Assembly: GCA_027922465.2 (NCBI GenBank)
Contig: BQMF02000209.1
Span: 645,954-709,953, forward strand
Reading direction: 5' to 3'
From: Turritopsis dohrnii
Lineage: Eukaryota > Cnidaria > Hydrozoa > Anthoathecata > Oceaniidae
DNA: 64,000 nucleotides
The notes beneath the pieces were generated by a model. The model was not told the origin of the DNA. It was given only the letters and a program-made list of their open reading frames with translations, and made no database searches. Of this stretch, positions 42,684-57,800 are shown piece by piece; position 1 is the first letter of the stretch; the number at the start of each line of letters is the position of its first letter. A program made the position numbers and the translations under genes.

Positions 42684-45600
42684 ATGAGAGTCAAGAGACT
42701 AAAACACTGTAAAAAGCTGTTATCATTCTACAAGACAACGTTCGGTTTCCGAGAACCTTACCAAATACTGGGTCAGTATCAATTACACAAATCTTTTCAT
42801 TTCATTTTGTCAATTTGAGGACCTGTGATTTGTTACAATCCCTTTGACTGTCTTTGCAATGATGTTTTTGAGGTCAAATTGCTGAAATTCCATTTTCATC
42901 CAATCTTCTCAGGTGACACTTTTCGTCTGAAAGAGCTCCCTTCTCAACAGTTGACATAATGAGATGCGCATGTGCTATCTGTAGTTAATCGAATTATGAA
43001 GAATAGTCAGTTTATCAATGAGTGTGAAATCCTTAACACAAATTTCATTATAATACCGAGTGGTATACAGAGTGAATGGTTAAAAGCCAAGTCACCTTCT
43101 CAATTCTCCGTCATACCAGAAAGAATTGTGTACTGTACCAGGAATCTGTGTTTCTTGATTTCAAAACAATGTGTTGTAGTGTGTTCTTTGTTTGAGTTCA
43201 TTTCACAAGGCTTTATGTATATATTATAAGTTTTAATTTGGAAGCGAAAAAATTTGTTACTCCTTCAGCTGAAAATTTTGCTTTTAAGAATTTTTGACAC
43301 TCCAACAGATTTTGATAACCAGTAATATTTCGTTGATTATGAACGAAGTTAAAATGAATATATAACAAAGGAATGACCAATAACTTGCGATATTATATGC
43401 TATTACTGTTTTATTTTATTTTCCTTACTAATGTTGTTTATATACATTATAAGAATAGAACTGCATTTTCGTTACTTTCTCAAATAACGAAGTTATACTG
43501 ATTTTTGCAGTATCATTATTGTTTCTTTATCAATTTTAAAAACAGGTTAAAAACATGTATCCTGTATAACTTAATCATTTTCTTATTAAAGGATCTAGAG
43601 ACTCTTAGTAACTCTACAGGGAATAAAAATCTCGACAAAAAATCCATCCATTTCTTCTTTTGAAAATGTCTTGAAAACGTATCAACTTTCATAAAAAGAA
43701 TAAAACATAATGATCTTGTAATTGTAAGATGCTCTAGTGCATGAATCTTGCAACAATCAACTATTACGTGAAATGAAGTTCTGCCAAATACAACCATAAT
43801 TTCTTCTTTTGTACATTGTGCATGGGCTGGATTTTTTTCACGGTTATGCTGATCACTTTGAATATTTGTGGTAGTAATACATTATAAGGAATGATTGACT
43901 AAAATTATTCATTTGGAATTCTTCTGATCAGCCATTTCTGTAATTTATGCAAGCCTAGCAACAGCTGTTCAAGGTTGTTTACACTTGACAGAAACAACAA
44001 CAGCTTATAATCATTTGTGCATTTTCTTGAAAAAGGATTCAGATGTAAGCTTGGACCAACATTTATTTTTGATTGAAGAAATCATGAACTGTCACGATTC
44101 CATGCAGGATTTAACAAACGATCAACAGGACATGTTCATATCAAGTTTGTATCAAGTACTGCATCTTAAGTACCAAATGTATGGGGACAGAGTTACAGAT
44201 ATGTTTCGTTCCATGGTAAAAATGTCACTTCACAGGTAAAGTGCTTCTATAGTTAGTAAAAACTATTTAGGAAAATCTTTATAATATTGTGTATGTTTCT
44301 TTTTCATAAAGCATGTACATAAAAGTTTGAAATTGGCTGGGAAATGCTTATAACAAAAACCTTTCAAATGCCACACAGGCAAATCAAACTTCAGACATAA
44401 GCATAGCATTTTTCTCATGAAATTGCCGGACAGCTTGATACGGTTTACAGAAATGAAATAAAGCCCAAAAAATGAAAACTTACAAATACACACACACAGA
44501 CACAAAAAACCACATGGACCCAGAATTATATTTTCGTATTTGCTCAACCTTAGGCATTCATCAAAAAATGAAAATGGATTACAATCCAGACAGCATGGAA
44601 ATAAAAGGTGCTTGCCACCAAACATCTATATGTGATGTTTAACACCATCTGAAAATTTTCCAGAGGTGAATAGGGTTTGCCTGAGTGGGCAGTTACCCGG
44701 TTATTGCAACCGGGACCTACCACTTGTACCATCTTTAGAGACAAAAAGCGACATCTGCTCATAAAGACAGCTGCGTCAAATCAAAACAGCCTTTTCTGTC
44801 AGTTGCAGTTGGAACTCCTTGTGTTGTTGTGGCTAAACCCCTCATGAATTTGTGCTGGAGGTGCCAGAGCAACTACATCTCCAGAACAAATACCCTTTCA
44901 TGAACACCAATGAAAGTGTAGAACATCAAATTTGAGATCTTGTGAGAAGAGGCAAAGGCTGTTATTGAACACTGCAAAAAGCAAGTAACTATTGCAAAAA
45001 ACAATATTAAATATTTGGATACCTTTGTGATTATACAATAGCAAGCACCTGCTCACTAGATACATCCATACAATATAGTTGGGATTATGCACAGCAGCTG
45101 CATTATCCACTGGAGTCTATGCATTCTGGCTCAATCTATTACAAAGCAGGACGAAAGTGTGCTGTTAACATACAAAGGCATTACCTGATTGATGACATTG
45201 TTTCAACAGGAAATGGTGCCAGTGCCACCACATCGTATGCACATAACTTATTTTTGAATTGCATGGATTTGGTGAAAGAGTCGCACACATACATGATGAT
45301 CATCACATGGGTATATAATAAGTATTTAATCAGACCTGAAAACAATTATGAAGTCTAAATGAAATCGTTGGCATTAATTAACAGTCAATTCTTTTGACAG
45401 GTTAAAGCAAGTATAAGTTCGCCATTTGGTACTTACTCTGGGGCACGACGGTTACACTAGGTGAACACTTCGAGCACTCATTCAATGACAGTTGCGACCG
45501 GTATATCACCTTACATTGTATTTTGCTTAACTTACCTCTCAAACGCAGAGATTATAACTAAATGTTGTAATTCTTTCAGTTGTTTTAGGTGTACAACCTT

Positions 45601-48600
45601 GTTGGCACTGTACAACGTGGCCAATGCCTGCAATGAAAGTGGTTTTTGCAAAAAAAGTTGAACTTGAACAATGTGCTTAACGTACTGGTGAGTTTATTGT
45701 TGTGGCATGTGGCTGAGTCAAAAAAATCAGTGACCAGAAAATAGACAATACTGTTGAGAAAAGGTAAATCAGTCAAGGAACAATAAGTGCTAAAAGGATT
45801 TTCACTGACAGGAAAAAGTACCTTTACAAAGAGATCAGGCAGTTCTGTACGGCCAACACAGAAACAACGTTTTAAAGGCATTTAGACTGTCCCACTTCAG
45901 AAATGGGGAGAATTTTGTTTATTTCAAAGAAAATTCTTTGTACTTATCACATTTTTCACAATGCATTCATTAATCAACGTTTCCAGGGAGAAATAAAGTT
46001 TTGATTAAAAACTAGTGGTGATCGAACCATGTTATGATATGGCAGTTAATAAGGGAGCTCAGTTTAAAAAAATGATTTGAAACTATAACTTCAGGGAATT
46101 AAATTTCGCGGGAATTGTTTTTCGCGAATTTTCGGATTTCTATTGTTCTAGAACAATAGTCTTTTGTTATAAAACAATAGGACTCGCGAAATTTGTGAAA
46201 ATTAATTCCCACGAAATTTAATTCCCTTAAGGTACATGGAGGGTTCATTTCTTTTGTTCAAACCCTGTTTTTCTAGTGAAAATGGTAATTTACACTTAGT
46301 TGTATTTATAGTATATCATTCTAAATTTAAAGTTTAAATGACCTCCACAGACAGGTCAGTTCAGACAAATTTTGAGAAAGTGTGATATGTAAAAGTAAGA
46401 AAAGACATGTTTTCAGATAGAATAGAGTCTAAGAATGTTTTGAATTGACAGATTTGAAAAGAAAGTTACCATGTTATTGAGTTACCATGGACTTTTCATC
46501 ATGCCATACCAACTGCAAAGAATGCTCATGTCTGAAAAATTGTGCATATGTAATGATGTATCGCAATGCACAAGGAAACCCAAGTTATTTGAAGGTGTGC
46601 TGCGGCATGACGAAAATGGATGAATGGATATATGAAAATGGATAGATTTTTCAAACGAAGAAAGACCAAAAATGTAAAATAAAAATGTAGTAACTGAAAC
46701 CGTAAAAAATGGAAACTAGTATAAATAACGTACTTTACTGTTTGTTTATCATCTCTTGGAGTGTCATGATTTTTGTAAAATAAATGATTTTTTTATAATA
46801 CATTAATTGGCTGTCCATAGTTTACTGGGGCCTTTAATAAAGAAATACTGAAGGTTGTGCTATTATGTCTTGTTATTATGTTCAGACTACTCCCTAAAAG
46901 GTCAGCTACACAGACTGGGTGGATTTCAACCCAGAGCTAAATTTTTTTCTAGATTGCACTTGTACTTCACCCCAGTGATGAAGAATTCATATTCCCCCTG
47001 GGTGAAAATTTATGAATTCTCAAAAATCAACAGCATATCTCGTTTCCCAACTGCTTCTCAATAAAACAAAAATTTGACTGTTACTTAAAAATACATGTAT
47101 GTGTCAACAAAACTGCTACCACATGTTGAAACCATCCCATATTAAACGATTTCACCGTGTATCCCTTCCTAAAAATTTTACTGTGTAAGTGACACTTACC
47201 CAGACTAATTATAGTATGTGTAACCAAGCCCCATAATCCCGCTCGAAATACTGTATCAAATGTTTTTTGAGCTTTTAAATCTTCTTGCAATTGTTTCCTT
47301 TTAGATATTTTGTATCTCCATAAAAAAGTAAAATAACAAAATCAACTGTTTTGATGATGTGAAATGACATATATACTGTTAGAATTTGTAATTTGCATAA
47401 TGTGTTTGATTTATGGTAAAAGGAGTTATCAGAAACTGTTTGTAGTGTACTATTGTTTTCATTTTAGTTGATTTAACATTCTGTCAGTTTGCATTGATGT
47501 ACAAGATCAACTTAAAAGAACAAATTCCAAAATATATCGAGGGAGAATCACAACTATGTATCTTTTCGACAATATCAAAGCTGTCCTTTCCTAGAACTTC
47601 CAAATAAATGGAAATGAGGATTTAAACAGACGGAGAAATATCTCTGTTAAATATCTCATTAAAATTCCTAAGTTTTTATTTTATCTATTTTATTCTCCAA
47701 AAATGTCTTAGTGCGACACTGACTTTACCGATCCAAATGAAAATGTTACGAAAATGTTTAGTTTCTTATTTTGCATTGACTTTGGAACAAAGATACCACA
47801 AAATGCGTTTTGGAAGAAGGAAAATTGCTTGGTCCACAACTGCATGGTGCTACTTTGATATGCCGTCAATTCAAATTACGCAAGTGTTCGCATAAAAAGC
47901 ACGTCCCAGCACAGGAATGTTTAACGAGTATGATTGGTGGGTGAATTTTTGTACTTTGTTACATCAAATTCTGAATGACACTATAATACCGATTTTAACA
48001 TTTGCAGGTGAAAACAATATGCATCATTTAATCATTGCTACGCAAGATCAAGAGTTACGAAATAAATTGCGAAAAGTACCTGGTAAAATTATAATTGCTT
48101 TATTATCGCTTTGACTGTTACTATAACTCCAAAGTGTTGTCATTTTAAAAAGTGTATGCTCGCATACAGAGTTAGAGTTTGTAATCATCATGACATACCT
48201 GAAACGTTTATTTACATCTGAGTGTTTAAAAACAAGTGAGAACATTTGAAAAATTATTGAAGTCTTTAAATTAACTTTCATTTCACACATCTTCATGCAA
48301 ACACTGCACAGAAGTTTGTTTTCTAATCCAATCAGATAACTTCTGTTCTTTTCTTAAGTCACGTGACTGGCAACTTGTGAAAGTTATTTTGTTTGAGGTT
48401 ATCGCTTTCATTATCATCCATTCCAAAAAATCTGTACTTCCATATTTGAATGTGCTCTCGAACAGAAATGTTGTAGGATGTTTTTATATGACTGTTTCTC
48501 TGGCAGGATATTACTATCTAACAGAAATTCCCACATGTGACAAGTTTGAATATAATATAATTTTATATTATATATTTATACATTTTATGTATGATTTTAT

Positions 48601-51600
48601 AATATAAATAAAGAAGACGGAAGATCAAAAAATCGAAGTGATTGTCATAAAGCGAAAGCTTAAGATAAAACACAGACATAAACTGGTTTGCTAAAGTGAT
48701 TTCTGAAGCTTGGAAGTATACTCAGTCTTCTCTACATCAACGTTAATTATTCTCAGTATTTTAGTTTATCTTATGGTTTTTAAAATAATTCCATTATGTT
48801 CGATACCCTTTAGTAAATCCTGAACCAAATTATGTAACAGGGTGTGTCGAAATGAAATTATAAGTGAGACTTTTTTGCATTGGGGAACATATGAAGTAAA
48901 ATCAAAATCAATACATTTTTTTTGAAAAGAATGCATTAAATCACGCTAACACACCTTACCCCAAGATATTTATGTTTGTTGGTGGAACACTTCCGCTACC
49001 ACTACCACTGAGATACCGATAATAGTGTTAAAAAGAATATTATGGCAATATGTGGTTCAAAGACCAAAGACAGAAAGTTGAGGCTGCATTAAAACGTCTT
49101 TGTTTTCCTCATGGTGGATTAATGAAGCTGGAAATGGATTTTGAGCTGTATACTGGTCCTCATCGTATTAGCATGCGGGAGATTCTTTCAGCATTTTTTT
49201 CACAAATCTTTTGATTTTGACTTTACTTTGTATGTTTCCCAATGCGAAAAAACAACAAAAACTCACCGTTAATTTCATTTTGTCACATCCTGGTACATAG
49301 AAGAAGTCCAGGATTTACTAAATGAAATTATTTTAAAAGATGAACTAAAAATAAAAATAACTATAGTCATGATGGTGTAGAAGATTAACACATTAAAGAG
49401 ACAAGACTGGTTCTACTTCTAAGCATCAAAATTCACTTTAACAAGCCAGTTTATAAACCAACAATAGCTTACCTGCAAGATTTTTATTCTTAAAAAAACA
49501 TCATTTTCTTTTTTAGGTGTCCCCTTGCTGCACATACATTACAACGCGCTGGTTCTAGAGAAGCCGTCCAAACTAACAATAAAAGAATCCAAACAAGCAT
49601 GTATATTACGTTTTTGTGACATTCTGGTAGTATTAAACCTCATGTTTACATTTTGGTGTTGACAGTAGAGTATGTCTACTTGATGTTAAAATTCCAAGGA
49701 ACTGTAAAACATGTTGCAATGACAGCAATTGGCTATACATCCAAAATCACATGATCATCGTTAAAGTGCTATGAGCTTTAGGTGCAATAGCAAACTGCCG
49801 ACAACATGTCAGCCAATAATTATGATAACTTGATGGTCTTCAAAAAAGCCAACATTTTCGCGAAATTCTAATATCATTTCCAATGTTGATGCAGTTTGAA
49901 AACCAGATAAGGATGTCTTGTTTAATGAACTATTTCCCTCATCATGTTCTATCGTACACTCCTTTAAGACCAAGTATAATATTCCGTTTAGTTGTCAGTT
50001 CCTCATAAAAGCTTTTTTTACGGTGCAAACTAAAACAAAAACGAAACAAAAAATCAAACAAAGCAGCAGTTTGTTTTACTATCATCTCAACATCATTGTC
50101 AGGGTTCGTACAGTCAGGAAAAGTCAGAATAAAAAGTGGCTTTTTTAATGAAGGGAAAGGGAAAGTCAGAAAAATTTTTTAAAAGTCAGAGAAATATGTA
50201 TTATGCTTTATCTGCTTACTCATTAGAATGAGTAATAAAAAAACTTATTTTCAGGGTAGTTGGCTTTGTAATTTGGTTGCAACGTGCTCCACACACTGTT
50301 TTGTCAGTGTATAGACCACTCAACTGCCTGTCAGGGCATTGTAATATGTAGTTCTTTAGTCAGATTATACTGTTGGTTGTTTCTGGTCCTGGTTTTGGTC
50401 CCAGTTGGTTTGAAACTAGATGAAATTCATTTTGTTTATTTTCGAGTAACCTTTTGTTACTCGCTGTTGCTTCAGGAGTTGTTAGCCTAAAGTCAGGAAA
50501 GAACATAATGCCTTTCAGAAAAAGTCATGGAAAAACATATCATTTTCAGGATTTTTGTCGGGGGAGATAGTATACTTTCCAGGACAAGAATTTCTTAGTT
50601 TAAGGGCCGTACGAACCCTGATTGCGTTTCACCTTTCAAATCATTTGTTTATGTATTTCATCATTTCGTTTCTTTCATTCTCTTCGTCCCACTTGATCGC
50701 TATCACCATATATAAGGTTAGAAAAGCTATGTACAATTTGCAACTGACTTCTTATAGGGTAAATAATAATTATACAGCGGAGGATCTAGAGAGTAGTCAC
50801 AACAACATAATTAGTGACTTCAATCTATATTACCAATGGGGTTATCTGAACGTTTTTCTTTTATGGTTAAATTGCTAACACTCTCATACTCAAATTGCGA
50901 CTACCCTATCGGCCGCTGATATACCTACCTTATCGGGGATCATTTCGGCGGGGAAAAGTGACGAAATTTTTGCTTTGTGACGGAAATTTTCCCCGGTAAG
51001 GTATACTACAACATGATTGGTGGTATTTCTTACCATGTACCTTCAATACTTGAAAATAAGACAGTTAGAATTCTCCACTGAAAGATCGATGACTTGTTAC
51101 CGATTTCTTGGATGAGTATTTTTTTCTATAGGTTGGTTAGTTTTTCTGTTAAGCAACAGAACTGCCTTTTGTTTCTTTTTGAAGTTATTTTCCGATTTAA
51201 CTTTTTAGATAGATCAGTCTAAAACATCAACGCCACATCATGAAAAAGTTCGCCTGAAGAAATTGAAGGAAGAACATTCGATAGAAGATGAAATAATAGC
51301 GAAGCCCAAACGTAGAAAAGTAAAAGGCGTCAATCCGCTGGCGATGAAAAAGAAGAAGAAACCCAACCTTGTTCCAAATTCAACAGATCCTTCCAAGGTG
51401 AGTTCTTGTCCTGTCAAGTATCTCCAATCGGCAATTTTTTGCTGGCAGATTTATGCCGCATATTGTTCACGTGATTTAATGTCATCCTCGTAGTATTTTT
51501 CATCTGAAAATAATACTGATGAACGTGTAAATTCGCCTTGGATATATCTGAGATTAAGAGTGGCAAGCATGTATAAGCTTGGTGGTTCGTTAGGGGCCAC

Positions 51601-53381
51601 ACAAACAGCTGTTGCCATGGTTTGTTTTGTCTTAACATAGTTGAGCATAGATTTTATCATCAGCTGTTCGACGTGTGATTTTCGATGAAATTAGAAATTG
51701 AAAACTCATTCTGAATGTGAATTTCTGAAAAAGATTTGTTCTGAATCGAAACGCGACTACTGGAAGCCTGGATACTCGAAATAGTAACCGTTCGGTCTAA
51801 AGAGATCTGTTGTTGTTTTTTGCGTTTGTCATGGCAACACATCTAATCGATCGTATTTGTTGAGTAGGCGAACTCATAACGAATGAAATAATGCTAAAGG
51901 AATTCCACGAAAGGCAAATAATCAACAGCTGCAAAACTCGAGATTCCTTTTTATAGAGAGATGAAATAGCCTCCATAATGTTTATATCCTATGATGTTTC
52001 TAGAAATACAATCGGTGTTTCTTTGTTCCGTAATTAGATCGTGTATGAGAAACTCTAAAACTTGTTCTAAAAATAGACTTGTTCTAAAAATAAACTTGCT
52101 CTAAAAATACTCGGCTAAAAATAGCCTTTTGTTATTCCAAATATAGATCGATTTTTTTTTTGTTTGTTTGTTTGGGAGAACAGGAGGAGAAAGGGGGTGA
52201 TCAATGATAGATATTGGCATTATTCGTTTTCAAATAAATCTGTTTGGCAATTCGTTTCGTTGGGAGTTTTTTCCCCATGATATTTACCCCCGGCCTTTTA
52301 TATCGGTGTTGTTTCCTATTTGTAATGGCGCATCTGTCGGAAATAAATCTCGTTTAAAAGTACGGGGGAGTCTAACAGAGTCATTGCGTGTCTTGTGAAG
52401 GTCTTGCTCAAACGGATTGCTAGAGTTACTGACAACCTTACTGGTATGGTTTTATAACATTTCTTTTTTAGTATTTCATAGAAAAACTGACCATGTATTT
52501 TCTCGTTGAAAGTTATTATAGCGTTCCTGATAAAATTTTGACTTTCGAAAAATTTTGACTTGTGAAAATTCCCAGCATCGCGGTTTTTTGTCTTGATTAT
52601 TATTACTGTTTGATTCTTGTGAGAATATGGAAGCATTCTAGTAGTTTTTACTCGATCGGCGAGTATAAAATGGGCGAGTGGTATGTCAATCAAAACATTT
52701 GCAGTGATTTGCAAGTTCTAACCTCCGGCCTGAAACACGCGAATCAGTATTGTATTGAGCGCTGTTTTTGCACATGTTTCAATTGAAAGTCACGGTTCGG
52801 TAAATTACTGAAATTATTTCTAAGCTTCTTGCTATGATCGACGCCAAAAAACACCAGTCTAGGAAAACAAAATCACGTCATTTCGAGTGCGACGTGAGCT
52901 ACCAAGCTTGCTCTGATGATGATTATCGTCTGGGAATTCCAACAGGATCGCGGTCTTTTGATGTCTAACTCAATATATATATATAGGAACATTATTTATT
53001 CATGAACTGTGACGTTATATACAAAACATCTGATTCACGATGTACGGTGGTGATTCCCTGTATTTGTGTTTCTTCGACTGTGCATTTTTTCGTTACTTCT
53101 TTCACGGCGCCCGACACCCAGTCTAATGACATGCTGTTTTAACGTCACTTCGCCACTTAAGACGTCCTCCGATTTTCCAAAACAGGTGTTTGGCGATCTT
53201 CTACGTGATGTTTGCTTCTTCTTTTCTTTTTTTATCGAATCATCTTGAAGAACGTTTAAAACTTCGTGAGACTGCAAGCTAAGCACTTTTTCCCGCCCCG
53301 CTTTTTTTTATTGTGACTTATTTTTATTTTCTATTTATTTGTTTATTTTATTTTGTTATTGTTGTTGTTTATCATTCGTTC

Positions 53382-53430
<49 letters not shown>

Positions 53431-54802
53431 CCTTGTGTAGTGTTGAGTTTTTCTTGCCTCAAACCGAGGTTATTGGAAGTTACGATCTTCTTAATTTCTT
53501 AAACTAAAACACAATTTAGCTACAGTTCTGTGTTTTTTTTCAAAGATAGGAATACTAATACCAATATGGCACCAAGATGTATAATTATCGAAGCATTGCT
53601 GGCGTCAGCGATTCATCCTTCCTGTCTCTGTTATCCATATTTTCGTATTCTCGATGCCAAGCTTTCCTGTTTTCTTTTAAAAAATAGTTATAACTGTATT
53701 CATTCTCGATTTGTTGCTGGCGCCATTTGTTATTTGCTTTTCTGCGTTCCGTGTTTTATTATTCATGAATGCACGTGCTTTTCGAATGTTGTTGTTTTTC
53801 TTTTCTGCTGGCCAAACTTGATTGGTAACAGCAAGATTTTTCAACCAATGGCGTTAAATCGAATCATTTAAGACCCCGTGTACATATAACAGTTATGATT
53901 ACCGAAACGGTTAGTTCTAGTTTTGCGCGATATGTCTTGCGTGTATACAGACCCTTATTAATCGGTTTTCTATCTTTTCTCTGTTTACACGAAGCTCTTG
54001 TTTTCACCGCCTTATGAATTATTAACGACTGATTCTCTCTGCTCCTCCCATTCAATGTTTTCAACTCTGTTAGCTGTTGAACAATTCCCAAATATTTTCG
54101 TTTCGATTTCAATCTAATTATGTTTTCCTTTTCGAATTTCTTTGATTTTCATCAGTCACGAGACAACGCTTTCTTTTGTGAATACCAGAAATAAGATTTT
54201 AAAGTAGAGTTTTGAAATATATTTTTATTTGTGATATCGAAGAAGAAAAAAAAAGGAAGAAGATTCGATATAGAAAAAAAAATAACACCATTTTCTAAAA
54301 TTTCATTGGTGAGTTAGTATATTATTCTCCGCCTACCACCCCATATTTAATTAGCAATCCACGTTTTTCTCGATTATCTGGTGCTTTGTTTTTGTAGCCA
54401 TGAATAAATAAACATCCACTTCGACATAATCTATTCGAAACTTTAACGCTGTGGTTTAAGTTTTCAAAGTGTAAACCGACCTTTAAAATGACCTGGAAAA
54501 GAATGGTACTTTTATCTGAAAAGATTTCGGATTAACACATCTCCTGCTACGATTATATTTCATAATCGTTTGGCGATCGCTAGTTTTTAAGACGGTTTGC
54601 GCTGTTCTGGAAAGTTGGAATACAGCCAGTAATAGTGGAGTTGATAAACTTTCGTATTTTATCAAACATCTTGAAACGGTTGATCGCAAAAGAATTTCAA
54701 TGTCTTTCATGTGTTCCTTCATTTCATGTCAAAACTACAAAATATATTTTTTTTAAACCCCGATTCTCGTATTCAATTTGTCGACTCTAACGTCACCCCC
54801 CC

Positions 54803-54833
<31 letters not shown>

Positions 54834-57800
54834 AAACCCGTCATTCTATCCAGTGACGTCGAAAACGTCAACCGCACGTTGTCGTGCTAAAACACGCTGC
54901 AACTGTACGCTTATTTTTATCGCTGTAATCTGTTGAGAGTCAATATTTGTGTTGTCGACTACACGGTAGATCCGCCTCTCCTCCCCTTTAATTCTGTTTC
55001 ATGTTGATTTTTCTAATTTGCTCGTTTATTTCTGTTTATATAACTGTGAAGATTATCTTCTTTACAAGTTTGTTTTCATGTACATTTCATCACACCTTTT
55101 GAATCCATCAAATACGCCATGGGACGCCCTGCATTCTTAGTAAAGTCATTCTTAGTTAAGTTAAAGGAACGGCTCTGGTTAAGAATAGATGCATTAAGGA
55201 AATTCCGAGGTAAAAGAGTCTTATATGTGTCTTAAAGGTCAGGAAACTGTTTTCTTAAAGGCTAGGCTAATCATCTCCTTAAGATGTTTTGAAATTTTGA
55301 ATATGGTAAACAGCAGGAACTTTCCAGGAATCGGACCGCTTATCGAATAGCACCAACCATAGGAACATCAATTGCATCATTATGTGTAGGCTTCTTTATG
55401 GACACTGTACGGAAATTTGATGATGAAACATTGAATCCAAAACAAGAAGTAGCAAGCAGTTTTTGAACATCCTGTGACGTCATCGAAATGACAACAAAGT
55501 GTTGGATTGTTTCCCACAATTCCCGAATTTCTGTTTATATTGCGTTTATTTATTTTTTTGATTCCTTGGATGGATGGTATTTGTTTGTTTATAATTCCCA
55601 TTGGATATTCCAACTCCATTTGAATATTCCGCCTACATTCCACTGTAGCAAAGTTGCTGTCAATTGCCTGTCAGTCAAATTTTGATCTGAGAATTTAGTC
55701 AGAATCTTTAAGAAATTAGACAGTTTACTGCGCATGCGTGTTAACCAAACCCGTTCTCCATGACGCGCACCTAGAAAGTTTTATTAGGAACGATGGGTTG
55801 GTAATCGATTCCCAAACGTTCCTGCATATCCTATGTTTGTGTTTTCGATGTTTATCGTATCGTGCTCGAATCGTATCGTGCTCGATTCACTTAGACACCT
55901 GTGCGATATATTTCGCGAAGAGTTGATTTCGAACGACTGTTTGGTAGGTTCTCCATGACGAAGAGAAGGGGTTCCGTCTTTGTGAGTGTCAATCTTGTCA
56001 TTTGCAGACAATGGTCTTTTGAAAATACTTGTGAGGTGATGAAATGTGATCCGAGTTATTTTTAATCAATCACATAACTCGAATTAACTTTTTTTTGATG
56101 CGACAATGACATGATCCTGGCGATTCATTCAATCCTTTTTGATCTTTTTTTGTTTTCTGATGGATTTGCTGGGGTTTATTCTAATCTGTTTTCTCATGAT
56201 TGTGAGCTTCTGCAAACTCCATGTCTGTGATGTTTCTGCGACAACTTGTTTTGTCCGTTTTGCTAGAGTAATGCTTTTGCAATATTTTGGTGTCCGATTT
56301 TTTTTTATGTTGTTTGTGCTTTTACCAGTTTACGTCAGCGTTTTCCGTTTGGCCACGCCTATGTCTGTTCACACTTGCCCTTTGCCAGTGACACGGGAAG
56401 TTTCTTGTTTTTTTCGTGTCTACTGTGAGTGCCAATATTGTTGAAAGGATTGAGTGAATGGATGAAGGTGGAATGGATAAATAAGGAAATGTAAACATGT
56501 TTTTGGCTGTTTGGTAAACTGGCACTTGATAACGTTTATATCAGTAGATTTATCGTGTGAACTAACCTTTATAACGTTTATATCAGAAGATTTATCGTGT
56601 GAACTAGCCCTTTATAACGTTGCTTTATCAACAGATTTCGGTGGGAATTTGTGCGTAGTATATGTAGCAATGATCGTAAGCTAGAAACCGCGAAAACAGA
56701 GGTCTTTTTATACCGCTAAGCCGATTTCCAAAATGGAAAAGTCTTTCTCACCGTTGATCAGGTAAAACGATACGGTTGCGTTATTTGACAACTGGAAATA
56801 GAAATAACCGAAGTGTGATTCATAGTAGAGATTTCTTTTTGCAAACTTGACCTTTCACCGTGGAGGGGGTTGTAGTTTTAAGGAAATCCGCAAACGAAAC
56901 GATGTGTAGTGGTCTGATTTTTATGTGACTTCGTGGAGAGTGGTCTTGCTTATAAATAGGACGAGAAACTGTTAAGGTGATTCTTGGTGAGTGCTTTTGG
57001 AAGCGATTTCGTTGTTGTTATTGTTGTTGTTGTCGGTAGTTCAATTTTAAAGTGTGACACATTCTGAAGACATGGATGAATTGGAGCGTGTTTTGTCTAT
57101 TAAGATACGATCCCGTTATCTTTTTGGTTGAAAGTTTGTTGTTTTCGTCTGAATGAACGAGGCATTGAGTCATTATTTTTTAACACAGACCGAAATCGCA
57201 AACTAGTGATGATCCTGTTCGACCAACCAGCCCATTTTTTGACAAAATTGTCAAAATGTTACTGCCACGGAGAGCTTTTTTAGTGAAATAATGTGTATAT
57301 TTCTTTAATAATGCACTCTTTGGCAGAGACCATTCAACGGTTTTCAACATATACACTGCCATTGTGTATATCTTAAGCGAATTCATATTGAATATACAGA
57401 ACTCACTTGGAATTCACGAAACTCGTTTGCCACTTAGTCATCACTACTTTGTTTGGTTAAAGCTTTGTTAATTTGATTTGGGATGGCGAGATTTCTTCAT
57501 GCTTAGTTTGAATTCAGCATCCACACTCTTGAAAGCATTCTATGTAAATTCGAAATAAGTTTGTTTGATCAATGATGATGTTCTTCATCGTTTTTGAGCT
57601 TGACTAAGAATGTCTAAGTTTAGGTTTAGTCAGGAGGGAGGAGAGTCTTTTAAGATTCAAGATTTCGTCCATATTTCATGAAAAATGGTGTTGGATCATG
57701 TTGGATGAAATCTTAGATCCGTATAAAAATTCTTCCAACATCATTCGTTGTGTTAGTGCAAGATTCATAATATTTCAACGTTTGCGCCAATATCATCTGG

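Noticed and set aside
44690..44735. tRNA-like stem ACCCGGTTATTGCAACCGGG
   Set aside because: The hairpin is good, but no acceptor stem, anticodon arm or GTTC-type T loop fits around it.
45119..45358. 79-codon + strand frame in UTP23 intron 1
   Set aside because: No recognisable domain, no convincing acceptor and ordinary AT-rich composition.
53313..53507. 64-codon poly-Phe frame
   Set aside because: Produced by the T homopolymer.
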